Assembly: GCF_002250625.1 (NCBI RefSeq) | Contig: NZ_NMVQ01000034.1 | Span: forward strand, 62,001-126,000 | DNA: 64,000 nt | DNA from: Enemella dayhoffiae | Lineage (GTDB): Bacteria > Actinomycetota > Actinomycetes > Propionibacteriales > Propionibacteriaceae | Direction: 5' to 3' | Part shown: positions 56,224 through 64,000 of the stretch, in pieces | How positions within the stretch are numbered: the stretch's first letter is position 1 | How the letters are laid out: every line of letters begins with the position of its first letter | The notes under the pieces: generated by a model | Databases searched by the model: none | The model's input: only the letters and a program-made list of their open reading frames with translations | What the model was told of the DNA's origin: nothing | Translations under genes and position numbers: made by a program

Positions 56224-56943
56224 TCAGCCGGCCTCGATGTCCGGTTCGGTGCGGTCATCCAGATAGGGCACGGTGGCGCGCAGTTCGGCGATGTCGATCC
56301 GGCCGTGCCGAACCACCGCGCCATAGTCGGAGTGGGTGAAGTCGACGATCGTGGACGGCATCTGGCCCGGGGTCGCGCCGCCGTCCAGATAGACCGCGAC
56401 CCGGTCCCCCAGCTGCTCGATCGCCGCGTCGGCGTCGGTCGCCGCGGGCTGGCCGGTGCGGTTGGCGCTGGACACCGCCAGTGGCCCGGTGGTCTGCAGC
56501 AGCTCGCGGGCCAGCTCGTGGTCGGGCACCCGCAGCGCGATCGTACCGCGGGTCTCGCCGAGGTCCATCTGCAGCGAGCTCTGGGCGTACACGATGATCG
56601 TCAGCGGACCGGGCCAGTGCTGCTCGGCGAGCTTCTTGGCGGCCTCGGGGATGTCGCGGCCGAGCGCCATCATCACCGCCGGGTCGGCGATCAACACCGG
56701 TGGCGGCATGTCGCGACCGCGGCCCTTGCTGTCCAGCAGTCGCTGCACCGCCGCCGCCGAGAACGAGTTGGCACCGATCCCATAGACCGTGTCGGTCGGC
56801 AGCACGACGCACTCCCCCGCGTCGACCGCGCCCTTGGCGGCCACCAGCGCCTCGGCGCGCTGGTCGCTGTCGGTGCAGTCGAAACGCCGGTAAGCCGGCT
56901 CGCTCGGCTCGGGTGCTGGTGGGCCCTGTTCCTGCTCGGTCAC
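56224..56943 (-). CDS. L-threonylcarbamoyladenylate synthase (Sua5/YrdC)
   Basis: 239 aa from GTG 56943. It makes threonylcarbamoyl-AMP for the t6A base of tRNAs that read ANN codons. Motifs: VVLPTDTVYGIGANSF, KGRGRDMPPPVLI and LAVSSANRTGQPAATDA. The C-terminus is shorter than full Sua5. Order prfA-prmC-sua5-wecA is conserved in actinobacteria. Confidence 0.94.
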   Translation of the reverse strand: MTEQEQGPPAPEPSEPAYRRFDCTDSDQRAEALVAAKGAVDAGECVVLPTDTVYGIGANSFSAAAVQRLLDSKGRGRDMPPPVLIADPAVMMALGRDIPEAAKKLAEQHWPGPLTIIVYAQSSLQMDLGETRGTIALRVPDHELARELLQTTGPLAVSSANRTGQPAATDADAAIEQLGDRVAVYLDGGATPGQMPSTIVDFTHSDYGAVVRHGRIDIAELRATVPYLDDRTEPDIEAG

Positions 56944-56960
56944 GGGCCCATCCTGCCACC

Positions 56961-57800
56961 TCAGCGACGACGGGCCGTCACGAAGCGCGGCCGCCCGGTC
57001 AGGTCGCGGTGGTCGCGCACCTGCTCGAAATCGCCGTGCTCGACGAACACCTGCGGCGCGCTGTGCTGCTGCACCTCGGCATGCTCGGCGCACACCAGAC
57101 CGCCCGGGCGCAGCAGCAGCGCGGCCCGAACGGCGAGCACGCGCATCGCGTCCAGCCCGTCGCTGCCGGAGAACAGCGCCAGCTCGGGATCGTGGTCGCG
57201 GACCTCGGCGGGTACGCCCTCCCAGGCGGTGAGCGGGATGTAGGGCGGGTTGCAGACGACCAGGTCGACGGCGCCGGCGAGGTCATCGAAGGCGGTGGCC
57301 AGGTCCCCCTGGCGCAGGTCGATCCCGGTACCGGCCAGGTTGCGCGCGGCATAGGCGTACGCCTGCTCCGACAACTCGACGGCGTGCAGCTCACAACCGG
57401 GCGCCTCGGTGTGCAGGGCGAGGGCGATCGCCCCGGAACCGGTGCACAGCTCGACCACCACCGGGCGTTCGGTGCCGGCGGCGCGCCACTCGCTGATGCG
57501 TTCCAGCGCCCAGCCGGTCATCACCTCGGTCTCCGGCCGCGGCACGAACACCCCGGGCCCCACCTCAAGCCGGACCGTGCGGAAATATGCCTCGCCGGTC
57601 AGGTGCTGCAACGGGATGCCGGCGGCCCGCCGCTCGATGAGTTCCCCGAAACGCCGGACCTGCTCCGGGGTCGGGTCGGCGGCCAGCAGCAGCCGGTTCA
57701 CCTCGACCCCCAGGGCGTACGCCAGCAGCGTGCGCGCCTCCGCCGCTCCCGACTCGCCGGGCAACCGTGCGGCGGCGTCACGCAGCAACGGCGGGATCAC
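56961..57800 (-). CDS. prmC: Release factor glutamine methyltransferase PrmC
   Basis: 279 aa. It methylates the GGQ glutamine of release factors. SAM-binding VVELCTGSGAIALAL and the catalytic VVCNPPYIP motif are present, with the N-terminal release-factor-binding helices. In the usual order it directly follows prfA; here three T7SS-type genes lie between them. Confidence 0.95.
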   Translation of the reverse strand: MIPPLLRDAAARLPGESGAAEARTLLAYALGVEVNRLLLAADPTPEQVRRFGELIERRAAGIPLQHLTGEAYFRTVRLEVGPGVFVPRPETEVMTGWALERISEWRAAGTERPVVVELCTGSGAIALALHTEAPGCELHAVELSEQAYAYAARNLAGTGIDLRQGDLATAFDDLAGAVDLVVCNPPYIPLTAWEGVPAEVRDHDPELALFSGSDGLDAMRVLAVRAALLLRPGGLVCAEHAEVQQHSAPQVFVEHGDFEQVRDHRDLTGRPRFVTARRR

Positions 57801-57830
57801 ACCACTGCTTCAGGCTCGGGTGCTTCCGGC

Positions 57831-58325
57831 TCAGGCAAGAAGCTGCTCGATGGTGAAGTTGATGGCGAAGGCGATGGCGCGCTGGGCGATGATCTCGAAC
57901 AGCGGGATCAGCGTCATCGACGCGCCGAAGGTGGGGATCGCCGCGGCGATGGCCGAGGCGATCTGCACCGCCAGGATGACCAGTTGGATCACCACCAGGA
58001 TCTTCAGCGCGATCACCAGACCGCCGATCACGAACAGGCACCCGCCGATGATTCCGGAGGCCGAGCCGAGGTCGCGGACGACCTCCATCACGTTGTCCTT
58101 GGACTCATAGAACTGCTTCTTGAACGCCTCCATGCCGGCGTCGCGGTTCTCCATCAGGGCCGTCCGGGCGCCGCCGTCGGCATCGGAGTGGGTGCCCTGC
58201 ACCTCACCATTGAAACCGACCCAGCGGCCGCCCCAGTCGAACATCTTGTCCTCGTTGACCTCGGGCCACTCGAAGCCCAGCAGGTTGAGCAGGTGGGAGA
58301 CCTCTCCCGGCAGCATGACGGCCAT
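57831..58325 (-). CDS. WXG100-like (CpnT N-terminal-type) protein without a toxin domain
   Basis: 164 aa. The start MAVMLPGEVSHLLNLLGFEW and PEVNEDKM matches the N-terminal module of secreted polymorphic toxins like mycobacterial CpnT, with WGGRWVGFNGEV as the WxG-like turn. Residues about 90-160 are hydrophobic (IIGGCLFVIGGLVIALKILV and beyond). In known toxins a long linker and an enzyme domain follow; here the protein stops. It may be a truncated toxin, a carrier or an immunity-type partner. Its start overlaps the stop of the next gene upstream by one base. Confidence 0.75.
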   Translation of the reverse strand: MAVMLPGEVSHLLNLLGFEWPEVNEDKMFDWGGRWVGFNGEVQGTHSDADGGARTALMENRDAGMEAFKKQFYESKDNVMEVVRDLGSASGIIGGCLFVIGGLVIALKILVVIQLVILAVQIASAIAAAIPTFGASMTLIPLFEIIAQRAIAFAINFTIEQLLA

Positions 58326-58648
58326 CAGTGGGGCCTCCTCTGGGCGATGTCGCTGTTGTCCTGTTCACCGCGGTCATAGATGTCCGCGGCGGTGTGCATC
58401 TTGTCCCCGAAGTCGCGGTAGGCCCCGACGGATCCGTCGACAGTCTCGGTCACCCGCTCCAGCACCGCCTGATAGATCATCTGGGCGATCGGACCGACGG
58501 TGTCGTGACCGGGACCGAACACCGACATGTCGCTGCACTCGCCGAGCAGCGCCTGGAACTTCTGCTCCAGCGAATCGCCGGCGCCCGAGACGCCGGTACC
58601 TCCGGAGCGCAGGTCCTTGGTGTTGTAGCGCAGTGTTTCCTCAGCCAT
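58325..58648 (-). CDS. EspC/ESX-type small secretion target
   Basis: 107 aa helical-hairpin-like protein: start MAEETLRYNTKDLRSGGTGV, then a central GHDTVGPIAQMIYQAVLERV and a C-terminal ADIYDRGEQDN. Length and the Yxx[D/E]-like IYDRGEQD near the end agree with type VII secretion substrates of the EspC/DUF type. It overlaps the YbaB-like gene by 8 bp, so both are made together. No EccC or other machinery gene is in the window. Confidence 0.65.
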   Translation of the reverse strand: MAEETLRYNTKDLRSGGTGVSGAGDSLEQKFQALLGECSDMSVFGPGHDTVGPIAQMIYQAVLERVTETVDGSVGAYRDFGDKMHTAADIYDRGEQDNSDIAQRRPH

Positions 58649-59045
58649 TTCGTTTCACCTGATTCAGTGCGTCGAAGAGGGAGTCGGCGTAGGCCTTCAT
58701 CGCCTTGAGCCCGTCCTGCTGGATCTGTCGGGTGGAGCGGCCCAGCGATCCGAAATCGGTGTCGGAGTCCATCAGGGCGGCGGTCACCTTGTCCGCATAG
58801 TCGACCAGCGCCTCGTTCACCGCGGTGCTGAGCTGTTCGGCGAGCTCGACGTTGCTGAGCCGCATCGCCAGCGGCTGGATCTCCAGGCCGGTCACCTTGC
58901 CGGCCCGGACCTTGACCGTGATCCGGTCGTCGTACGCCGTGGCCTCACCCTCGACCTCGGGCAGCTGGCTGGGACGCTCTCCCCGGGCGGCCTGGTCGAC
59001 GGTGTCGTTGAGCCGGGAGAGCACGTCCTCGAAGTCGGCGGTCAT
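58641..59045 (-). CDS. YbaB/EbfC-like protein of a type VII cassette
   Basis: 134 aa from ATG 59045, with GGAGGG 4 nt upstream. The middle (AYDDRITVKVRAGKVTGLEI) has the YbaB/EbfC pattern, followed by long helices. In mycobacteria EspL and related YbaB-like proteins lie next to ESX substrate genes and may act as chaperones; the same pairing is seen here. Direct DNA binding is the other option. Confidence 0.7.
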   Translation of the reverse strand: MTADFEDVLSRLNDTVDQAARGERPSQLPEVEGEATAYDDRITVKVRAGKVTGLEIQPLAMRLSNVELAEQLSTAVNEALVDYADKVTAALMDSDTDFGSLGRSTRQIQQDGLKAMKAYADSLFDALNQVKRNG

Positions 59046-59100
59046 CAACCCTCCTGGTCAGGCACACCGGAATGCGTGCTGGAGCATCGAGATTACCGGC

Positions 59101-60180
59101 TCACGGGTTCGCACCCGCCCGCTCCAGCCGCTCGGAAAGTTCCGCGGCCTGGAGGGCGGCGACCAGGTCACTCAGGTCGCCGGCGAGCACCTGGTCGAGG
59201 TTGTGCGCCTTGAACCCGATCCGGTGGTCGGCGATCCGGTTCTCCGGGAAGTTGTAGGTGCGAATCCGCTCGGAGCGGTCCACCGTGCGCACCTGGGAGG
59301 CCCGCGCGCTGGACGCCTCGGCTGCGGCCCGCTCGGCCGCCGCCGCGGCCAGCCGGGAACGCAGCACGCGCATCGCCTGCGCCTTGTTCTGCAGCTGGGA
59401 GCGCTCGTTCTGGCACGACACAACGGTGCCGGTCGGCAGGTGGGTGATCCGCACCGCGGAGTCGGTGGTGTTGACCCCCTGGCCGCCCTTGCCGGAGGAG
59501 CGGAACACGTCGATCCGCAGGTCGTTCTCGTCGATCTCGACGTCGGCCTCCTCGACCTCGGGCATCACCAGCACCCCGGCGGCCGAGGTGTGGATCCGGC
59601 CCTGGGTCTCGGTGACCGGCACCCGCTGCACCCGGTGCACCCCGCCCTCGAACTTGAGCACCCCGTAGGGCAGGTTGTCCGGGTCGGCGTCGCCGCGCGC
59701 CTTGACCGCGACCGTGACCGACTTGAACCCGCCCAGGTCGGTCTCCTGGGAGTCGAGCACCTCGACCGACCAGCCGCGGGACTCGGCATAGCGGGTGTAC
59801 ATCTTGAGCAGGTCGCCGGCGAACAGCGCCGACTCCTCACCGCCCTCGCCGGACTTGATCTCCAGCAGCGCGTCGGCGGAGTCGTTCGGGTCGCGCGGGG
59901 CGAGCAGCCGGGTCAGCCGCTCGGTCACCTCGGCCAGGCGTACGCCGAGCTGCTCGGCCTCGGCGGCGAAGGCGGGGTCCTCGTCGGCCAGCTCGCGCGC
60001 CGCCTCGAGATCATCGCGCGTCGCGGCGTACTCATCGAGGGCGCGGACCACCCCGGTGAGCTCGGCATAGCGCCGCCCGGTACGCCGGGCCCGCGCGGGG
60101 TCGGCGTGCACCTCGGGGTCAGCAAGCGCGGCCTCCAGTTGGGCATATTCGGCGCGCAGCGGCTCGGCCGACTCGAACAA
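59101..60180 (-). CDS. prfA: Peptide chain release factor 1
   Basis: 359 aa. It reads UAA and UAG stops. The catalytic GGQ is in [15 protein letters not shown], with the anticodon-like P-A-T region replaced by the usual RF1 equivalents in the middle domain. The start is TTG: GGAGA lies 7 nt upstream and no ATG or GTG is suitably placed, so translation may be weak. Confidence 0.96.
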   Translation of the reverse strand: MFESAEPLRAEYAQLEAALADPEVHADPARARRTGRRYAELTGVVRALDEYAATRDDLEAARELADEDPAFAAEAEQLGVRLAEVTERLTRLLAPRDPNDSADALLEIKSGEGGEESALFAGDLLKMYTRYAESRGWSVEVLDSQETDLGGFKSVTVAVKARGDADPDNLPYGVLKFEGGVHRVQRVPVTETQGRIHTSAAGVLVMPEVEEADVEIDENDLRIDVFRSSGKGGQGVNTTDSAVRITHLPTGTVVSCQNERSQLQNKAQAMRVLRSRLAAAAAERAAAEASSARASQVRTVDRSERIRTYNFPENRIADHRIGFKAHNLDQVLAGDLSDLVAALQAAELSERLERAGANP

Positions 60181-60204
60181 TGGTTTCTCCTGTGTACGAC
60201 GCCG

Positions 60205-60238
60205 CCTGAGCGAGCGAGGAACGAGCGAGTCGAAGGGA
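60205..60238. repeat. REP-like repeat of the CCTGAGCGAGCGAGG type
   Basis: CCTGAGCGAGCGAGG followed by an inverted ACGAGCGAGTCGAAGGG. It belongs to the same family of CTGAG...TCGAAGG palindromes as the hairpin at 17089. Confidence 0.7.
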
Positions 60239-60246
60239 ACGACAAA

Positions 60247-60279
60247 CGCCGGGAGTCGGAACCCGTCCGACTCCCGGCG
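60247..60279 (-). terminator. Terminator of rpmE
   Basis: Perfect 14-bp stem CGCCGGGAGTCGGA with its complement and a 5-nt loop ACCCG, 12 bp after the rpmE stop. Confidence 0.8.
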
Positions 60280-60291
60280 CCTGAGCGGAAG

Positions 60292-60516
60292 CTACTTCTT
60301 CTTGGCGTCCTTGGCCTTGGCGTAGCGCTTCTCGAACCGGGCCACGCGACCACCGGTGTCGAGGATCTTCTGCTTGCCGGTATAGAAGGGGTGGCAGTTC
60401 GAGCACACCTCGGCGCGGATGGTGCCGTTCTCGGCGGTGCTGTTGGTCAGGAAGGTGTTGCCGCAGGTGCAGGTCACCCGGGTCTCACCGTAGTTGGGGT
60501 GGATCCCCTTTTTCAT
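60292..60516 (-). CDS. rpmE: 50S ribosomal protein L31
   Basis: 74 aa, start [14 protein letters not shown] with AAGGAGA upstream of the ATG. Cysteines in TCTCGNTF and VCSNCHPF make it the zinc-binding (C+) form. The frame is open upstream to 60597 but the conserved protein starts at 60516. Confidence 0.97.
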   Translation of the reverse strand: MKKGIHPNYGETRVTCTCGNTFLTNSTAENGTIRAEVCSNCHPFYTGKQKILDTGGRVARFEKRYAKAKDAKKK

Positions 60517-60629
60517 GATGTCTCCTTGGTCTGTTGATGTCCGGGTCCCCGATTGGAGAGCTGGGGTGAACCGGACCGACGATCTATTCTGCCGCAACGC
60601 CGCGGGTACGCCAAATGTTCCCCGTCGGC

Positions 60630-61187
60630 TCAGCGGCTGGAGAACAGCACCACCAGCTCGTCGACCAGGGTGTCGATCTTTGAGGTCGGCTGCCGGTCCG
60701 TGCTGAGCTGCAGGTCGCCCAGGAACGCCGCGTACGCCGTCCGGGCGCGGATGCGGGCCTTCTGCGCAGGGAATCCCAGGGCACGGAAGAGCGAGTCCAG
60801 GTAGCCGATCCGCGCCCGGTGCACCCCCGCCACGACCGGCGCCACCTCCGGGCGATCCGCTGCTGCGAGCATCGCCCGCTCGAGGCGGCTGCCGCGATCC
60901 CGGGGGCCCACCCCGAACGTGTCGGCGATCAGCCGGCGCAGTCGATCCGGCGGCGGGGCCTCCTCGACCTGATCGATGATCCGCATAGTGTGCTCGCGTT
61001 CCCAGGCCGCCAGCATGGCGGAGAGCAGGTCGTCACGGGAGCGGAAGTGCCAGTAGAAGCTGCCTTTGGTGGCACCCAGCCGCGCGGCCAGTGGCTCCAC
61101 GGCCACCTTGGCGTACCCCTCCTCGGCGCACAGCAGCAGGGCACCCGCCACCCAGTCGTCACGGGTCAACCGGGCGCCTTGGGTCAT
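60630..61187 (-). CDS. TetR family transcriptional regulator
   Basis: 185 aa. N-terminal helix-turn-helix [20 protein letters not shown] with the usual preceding [19 protein letters not shown]. The ligand-binding C-terminal part is unique. ATG 61187 lies 7 nt after TAGACT, next to a block of CCGTATGG-type repeats that should be its own operator and that of the divergent gene. Confidence 0.92.
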   Translation of the reverse strand: MTQGARLTRDDWVAGALLLCAEEGYAKVAVEPLAARLGATKGSFYWHFRSRDDLLSAMLAAWEREHTMRIIDQVEEAPPPDRLRRLIADTFGVGPRDRGSRLERAMLAAADRPEVAPVVAGVHRARIGYLDSLFRALGFPAQKARIRARTAYAAFLGDLQLSTDRQPTSKIDTLVDELVVLFSSR

Positions 61188-61194
61188 GGTTGCC

Positions 61195-61200
61195 AGTCTA
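61195..61200 (-). promoter_or_regulatory. -10 box of the TetR gene (leaderless)
   Basis: TAGACT on the minus strand, 7 nt before the ATG; the operator repeats begin directly behind it. Confidence 0.6.
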
Positions 61201-61241
61201 CCGTACGCTGCCGTATGGTTTTACCATACGCAACCGTATGG
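61201..61241. promoter_or_regulatory. TetR operator with four half-sites
   Basis: CCGTACG (61201), CGTATGG (61212-61218), its inverted partner CCATACG (61224-61230) and CGTATGG (61235-61241). The middle pair is a perfect dyad with a 5-nt spacer. Two TetR dimers could bind and cover both divergent promoters. Confidence 0.75.
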
Positions 61242-61250
61242 AGGCAGCAG

Positions 61251-61760
61251 ATGAGCTTCACACCGTTCACCACAACCACCCCCGACGGAGCCACCAACAT
61301 CCACCAGCGCACCGTGCCGGGAGACCTGGCCCGCTCCCGTGCCCTGCTGGCCACGCTGGCCACCCAGCGCGACCGGGTTTGGCCGACCGACCGCTGGCCC
61401 CGGATCTGGTTCGGCGACTGCGGCGTGCAGCCGGGCGCGGACGGGGGTCACGGCCCGATCCGTTACCGCGTGACGGAGGCGACGGAGGACGCCGTGGGCT
61501 TCGAGTTCCACCCTCCGATGCGGGGCGGGCACGGCCTGCGGCTCACCGAGGAGTCGGACGGCCGGGTCACCTGGACCCACACGATGACCCTGCAGCACCC
61601 CGATCCGGTCCGAGCCCGGGTGGTCCTGCCGCTGCACGACGCGTGCCTGGAGGACCTGCTCGACCAGGTCGAGGCGGAGCTGGTCGGGCGGCCGCTGCGG
61701 CGCGGTCGGTTCCCGGTCGGCGTGCGTCTGCGTCGCTGGCTGATGGATCGACGGGGCTGA
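61251..61760 (+). CDS. Uncharacterised protein controlled by the TetR regulator
   Basis: 169 aa from ATG 61251, with GGAGG 6 nt upstream. It has a mixed alpha/beta pattern with RYRVTEATEDAVGFEFHP, RVTWTHTMTLQHPDP and LHDACLEDLLDQVEAEL near the end, which would fit an SRPBCC (START-like) lipid- or ligand-binding fold; I am not certain. Divergent from the TetR gene across a shared operator, so it is the likely main target. Confidence 0.7.
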   Translation: MSFTPFTTTTPDGATNIHQRTVPGDLARSRALLATLATQRDRVWPTDRWPRIWFGDCGVQPGADGGHGPIRYRVTEATEDAVGFEFHPPMRGGHGLRLTEESDGRVTWTHTMTLQHPDPVRARVVLPLHDACLEDLLDQVEAELVGRPLRRGRFPVGVRLRRWLMDRRG

Positions 61761-61787
61761 GCGCCGTCGCCGGATGGGCAGACGCGA

Positions 61788-61823
61788 AACGGCCTCGACC
61801 CGGCGAACCGGATCGAGGCCGTT
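61788..61823. terminator. Bidirectional terminator between the TetR-target gene and rho
   Basis: AACGGCCTCGA (61788-61798) pairs with TCGAGGCCGTT (61813-61823), with an inner CCGG pair. It serves two convergent genes. Confidence 0.75.
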
Positions 61824-61838
61824 CCCACCGGCGAGAGG

Positions 61839-63875
61839 TCAGTCCTCGCGACCGGGTGTGGTCTTCGAGATCAGCAGCAGGAACTCGTTGTTGGACCGGG
61901 TCTTCTTCATCCGGTTCAACAGCATCTCCAGCGCCTGCTGCCCGTCCAGACCGGACAGCACCCGGCGCAGCTTCCAGATGATGTTGAGCTCCTCGCGGCT
62001 CAGCAGCAGCTCCTCGCGACGGGTGCCGGAGGCGACCGCGTCGATGGCCGGGAAGATGCGCTTGTCGGCGAACTCGCGACGCAGTCGCAGCTCCATGTTG
62101 CCGGTGCCCTTGAACTCCTCGAAGATCACCTCGTCCATCTTCGAACCGGTCTCGATCAGCGCGGTGGCCAGGATGGTCAGCGAACCGCCGTTCTCGATGT
62201 TGCGGGCGGCACCGAAGAACTTCTTCGGCGGATAGAGCGCGGCCGAGTCGACACCACCGGACAGGATCCGGCCCGAGGCCGGTGCGGCGATGTTGTACGC
62301 CCGGCCCAGCCGGGTGATGCCGTCCAGCAGCACGACCACGTCGTGGCCCAGCTCGACCAGCCGCTTGGCCCGCTCGATCGCCAGTTCGGCCACCGTGGTG
62401 TGGTCGCTCGCCGGGCGGTCGAAGGTGGAGGCGATCACCTCACCCGAGACGGTGCGCTCGAAGTCGGTGACCTCCTCGGGTCGCTCGTCGACGAGCACCA
62501 CCATCAGGTGCACCTCGGGGTTGTTCATGGTGATCGCGTTGGCGATGTTCTGCATGATCATCGTCTTGCCGGCCTTCGGCGGCGAGACGATCAGGCCACG
62601 CTGGCCCTTGCCGATCGGGGACACCATGTCGATGATCCGGCCGGTCATGTTGGTCGGCGTGGTCTCCAGGCGCAGCCGCTCCTGCGGATAGAGCGGGGTC
62701 AGCTTGTTGAAGTCGGCACGCCCCTTGGCCTGCTCCGGGTCGGCCCCGTTGATCGAGTCGATCCGGACCAGCGGGTTGAACTTCTCCTTGCGCTCACCCT
62801 CGCGCGGCTGGCGCAGCGCACCGGCGACGACGTCGCCCTTGCGCAGCCCGAACTTGCGGACCATCGACAGCGACACGTAGGCGTCCTCGGGGCCCGGCAG
62901 ATAGCCGGTCGTGCGCACGAAGGCGTAGGAGTCGAGCACGTCGAGGATGCCGGAGACGTTGATCAGGACGTCGTCCTCGGAGACCTCGGGCTCCTGCTCG
63001 AGCCGGTCCAGCCCGGAGCCGCGGTTGTTGCGCCGGTTGTTCCGGTCGCGGTTGCGGCGACGCCGGCCGCGCCGCGAACCGCCGTCATCGTCCTGGTCGC
63101 GGTTGTTGTCGCGGTCGCGATTGTTGTCCCGGTTCCGGTTGTCGTCGCGGTCGCGATTGCCGTTGTCCCTGTTCCGGTTGTCGTCCCGGTCGCGATTGCC
63201 GTTGTCCCTGTTCCGGTTGTCGTCCCGGTCCCGATTGCCGTTGTCCCGGTCACGGTGGCCGTTGTCGCGATTCCGGTTGTCGTCGCGGTCACGGTTGCCG
63301 TTGTCGCGGTTCCGGTCCTCGTCCCGGTCACGGTTGTCCTCGCGCCGGTCGCCGCGGTCCTGGCGCGCGGCACGCTCGCCCTGCTCGGACTCGGCGCCGT
63401 TGGTGCGGCTCTCGGCCTGCCGGCGCTCGGCCTCGAGGCGACGGCCCAGCTCCCGGCGGGTGTCATCGGCGGGCAGCTCCTGCTGCTCGGAGCGCTGCCC
63501 GTTGCTGGCCTGCCGCTGCGTCTGCTGCTCATCGCGGGCCGGTTGCCGCTCTCCGCGGGGCTGTTCGCTCGACGCCTGCGACGCGTTCTGGGTGGGCGCG
63601 TTCTGGGTCGGGGCGCTCTCGGTCGGGGCGCTCTGGGCGGGCGCGCTCTGGCGTGACCCGCCGGGCGCCGCCTGCGGCGTACCCCCGGACTGCGCGGCCC
63701 TGATCGCCTCGACCAGCTGCCCCTTGCGCATCGCGCCGGTGCGCTTCAGTCCCAGTGAGGCGGCCAGCTGCTTCAGCTCGGGCAACACCATCGCGTCCAG
63801 CCCCGAGCCCTTGCGACGCCGACCGGTGGGCGCCTGCTCGGCTCCGGTGGTCGGCGTCTCGGTGGTTTCTGTCAC
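61839..63875 (-). CDS. rho: Transcription termination factor Rho with long Arg/Asp/Asn insert
   Basis: 678 aa, against 419 in E. coli. An N-terminal Rho_N segment (LPELKQLAASLGLKRTGAM) is followed by about 250 residues of low complexity: Gln/Ser/Ala-rich first, then near-perfect repeats of NGNRDRDDNRNRD. The hexameric motor has RNA-binding FVRTTGYLPGPEDAYVS, P-loop SPPKAGKTMIMQ and the bicyclomycin-region residues in GRAYNIAAPASGRILSGG. Such disordered, charged inserts occur in actinobacterial Rho and aid RNA binding or condensate formation. GTG start with AAGGAAA 4 nt upstream. Confidence 0.95.
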   Translation of the reverse strand: MTETTETPTTGAEQAPTGRRRKGSGLDAMVLPELKQLAASLGLKRTGAMRKGQLVEAIRAAQSGGTPQAAPGGSRQSAPAQSAPTESAPTQNAPTQNASQASSEQPRGERQPARDEQQTQRQASNGQRSEQQELPADDTRRELGRRLEAERRQAESRTNGAESEQGERAARQDRGDRREDNRDRDEDRNRDNGNRDRDDNRNRDNGHRDRDNGNRDRDDNRNRDNGNRDRDDNRNRDNGNRDRDDNRNRDNNRDRDNNRDQDDDGGSRRGRRRRNRDRNNRRNNRGSGLDRLEQEPEVSEDDVLINVSGILDVLDSYAFVRTTGYLPGPEDAYVSLSMVRKFGLRKGDVVAGALRQPREGERKEKFNPLVRIDSINGADPEQAKGRADFNKLTPLYPQERLRLETTPTNMTGRIIDMVSPIGKGQRGLIVSPPKAGKTMIMQNIANAITMNNPEVHLMVVLVDERPEEVTDFERTVSGEVIASTFDRPASDHTTVAELAIERAKRLVELGHDVVVLLDGITRLGRAYNIAAPASGRILSGGVDSAALYPPKKFFGAARNIENGGSLTILATALIETGSKMDEVIFEEFKGTGNMELRLRREFADKRIFPAIDAVASGTRREELLLSREELNIIWKLRRVLSGLDGQQALEMLLNRMKKTRSNNEFLLLISKTTPGRED
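63100..63335 (-). repeat. In-frame tandem 39-bp repeat in rho
   Basis: The unit encodes the 13 residues NGNRDRDDNRNRD. It is present about four times in full with two shortened copies (NGHRDRD, NNRDRD). Copies are nearly identical in DNA, so copy number may vary between strains. Confidence 0.85.
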
Positions 63876-64000
63876 TGATTTCCTTTCCCGGCCAGCCGCG
63901 TCGTTCCTCGTGAACTCGCTCGGCTGTACAGGTCACAAAGCTCTTGGGTGACCTTCGGAACAGGCCACGGATTCCAGCGGCTCCACCGACGGCGGCGTAC
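63876..64000 (-). other. rho upstream region
   Basis: No clear gene. A dyad AGGTCAC (63930-63936) with GTGACCT (63948-63954) lies upstream of rho and could be an operator or leader hairpin. The right end of the window cuts off what follows. Confidence 0.3.

Noticed and set aside
57831-58325. Full polymorphic toxin
   Set aside because: Only the N-terminal carrier module is present; prmC follows 30 bp later and there is no room for a toxin domain.
63100-63335. Possible CRISPR array or satellite repeat
   Set aside because: The repeats are directly joined without spacers, lie in frame in rho and encode a regular peptide.

Overview
The window is one continuous piece of a high-GC actinobacterial chromosome. 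GTG starts are common, GTGA/ATGA gene overlaps are frequent, and the gene order closely resembles the Mycobacterium tuberculosis Rv1297-Rv1328 neighbourhood as I remember it: rho, rpmE, prfA, prmC, sua5, wecA, atpI, atpBEFHAGDC, a DUF2550 gene, a cobalamin adenosyltransferase, nucS, methylmalonyl-CoA epimerase, thiolase, ybbN, then glgB/glgE/glgP. The coenzyme B12 acyl-CoA genes, the complete GlgE alpha-glucan pathway and the repeat types suggest Propionibacteriaceae or a close relative; this is inference, as no rRNA is present.

Layout. 1-11.2 kb: an Emb-like arabinosyltransferase cut by the window edge, glycogen phosphorylase, and divergently a tightly overlapping glgE-treS-mak-glgB-nudix operon that turns trehalose into alpha-glucan. 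11.2-16.7 kb: YbbN-like protein, phosphoglucomutase, a YihY-type membrane protein and a CASTOR/POLLUX-like ion channel. 16.7-18.9 kb: a DUF222-HNH endonuclease gene bracketed by two inverted copies of a 124-bp MITE-like element and many short repeats. 18.9-28.9 kb: an acyl-CoA mutase whose active-site residues read as isobutyryl-CoA mutase, an acyl-CoA synthetase, a CMP-sialic-acid-type synthetase with a glycosyltransferase-like partner, MarR, MeaB, thiolase and epimerase. 29-33.1 kb: a DivIVA-like coiled coil, an AI-2E family exporter, NucS and a Lon-N-domain protein. 33.2-40.5 kb: a five-component phenol hydroxylase operon with an unknown leader gene and a divergent ATPase-LuxR regulator; its tyrosine codon use differs from its neighbours. 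40.6-46.4 kb: hydroxyacyl-CoA dehydrogenase, an alpha/beta hydrolase with a short repeat inserted in frame, a NarL-type two-component pair, a cyclophilin lipoprotein and the PduO adenosyltransferase. 46.5-64 kb: the complete ATP synthase operon, wecA, sua5, prmC, an orphan three-gene type-VII-secretion-substrate cassette, prfA, rpmE, a TetR pair and rho.

How the genes work together. The B12 theme joins the mutase, MeaB chaperone, epimerase and adenosyltransferase. The glycogen theme joins Pgm, GlgP, GlgE, TreS, Mak and GlgB. Two genome-scale DNA signals stand out: the palindrome GGCGTACGCC occurs at least 18 times, and at least twelve genes carry a TAnnnT-type -10 hexamer only 6-8 nt before the start codon, which implies leaderless transcripts. 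I see no tRNA, rRNA, CRISPR array or complete insertion sequence.
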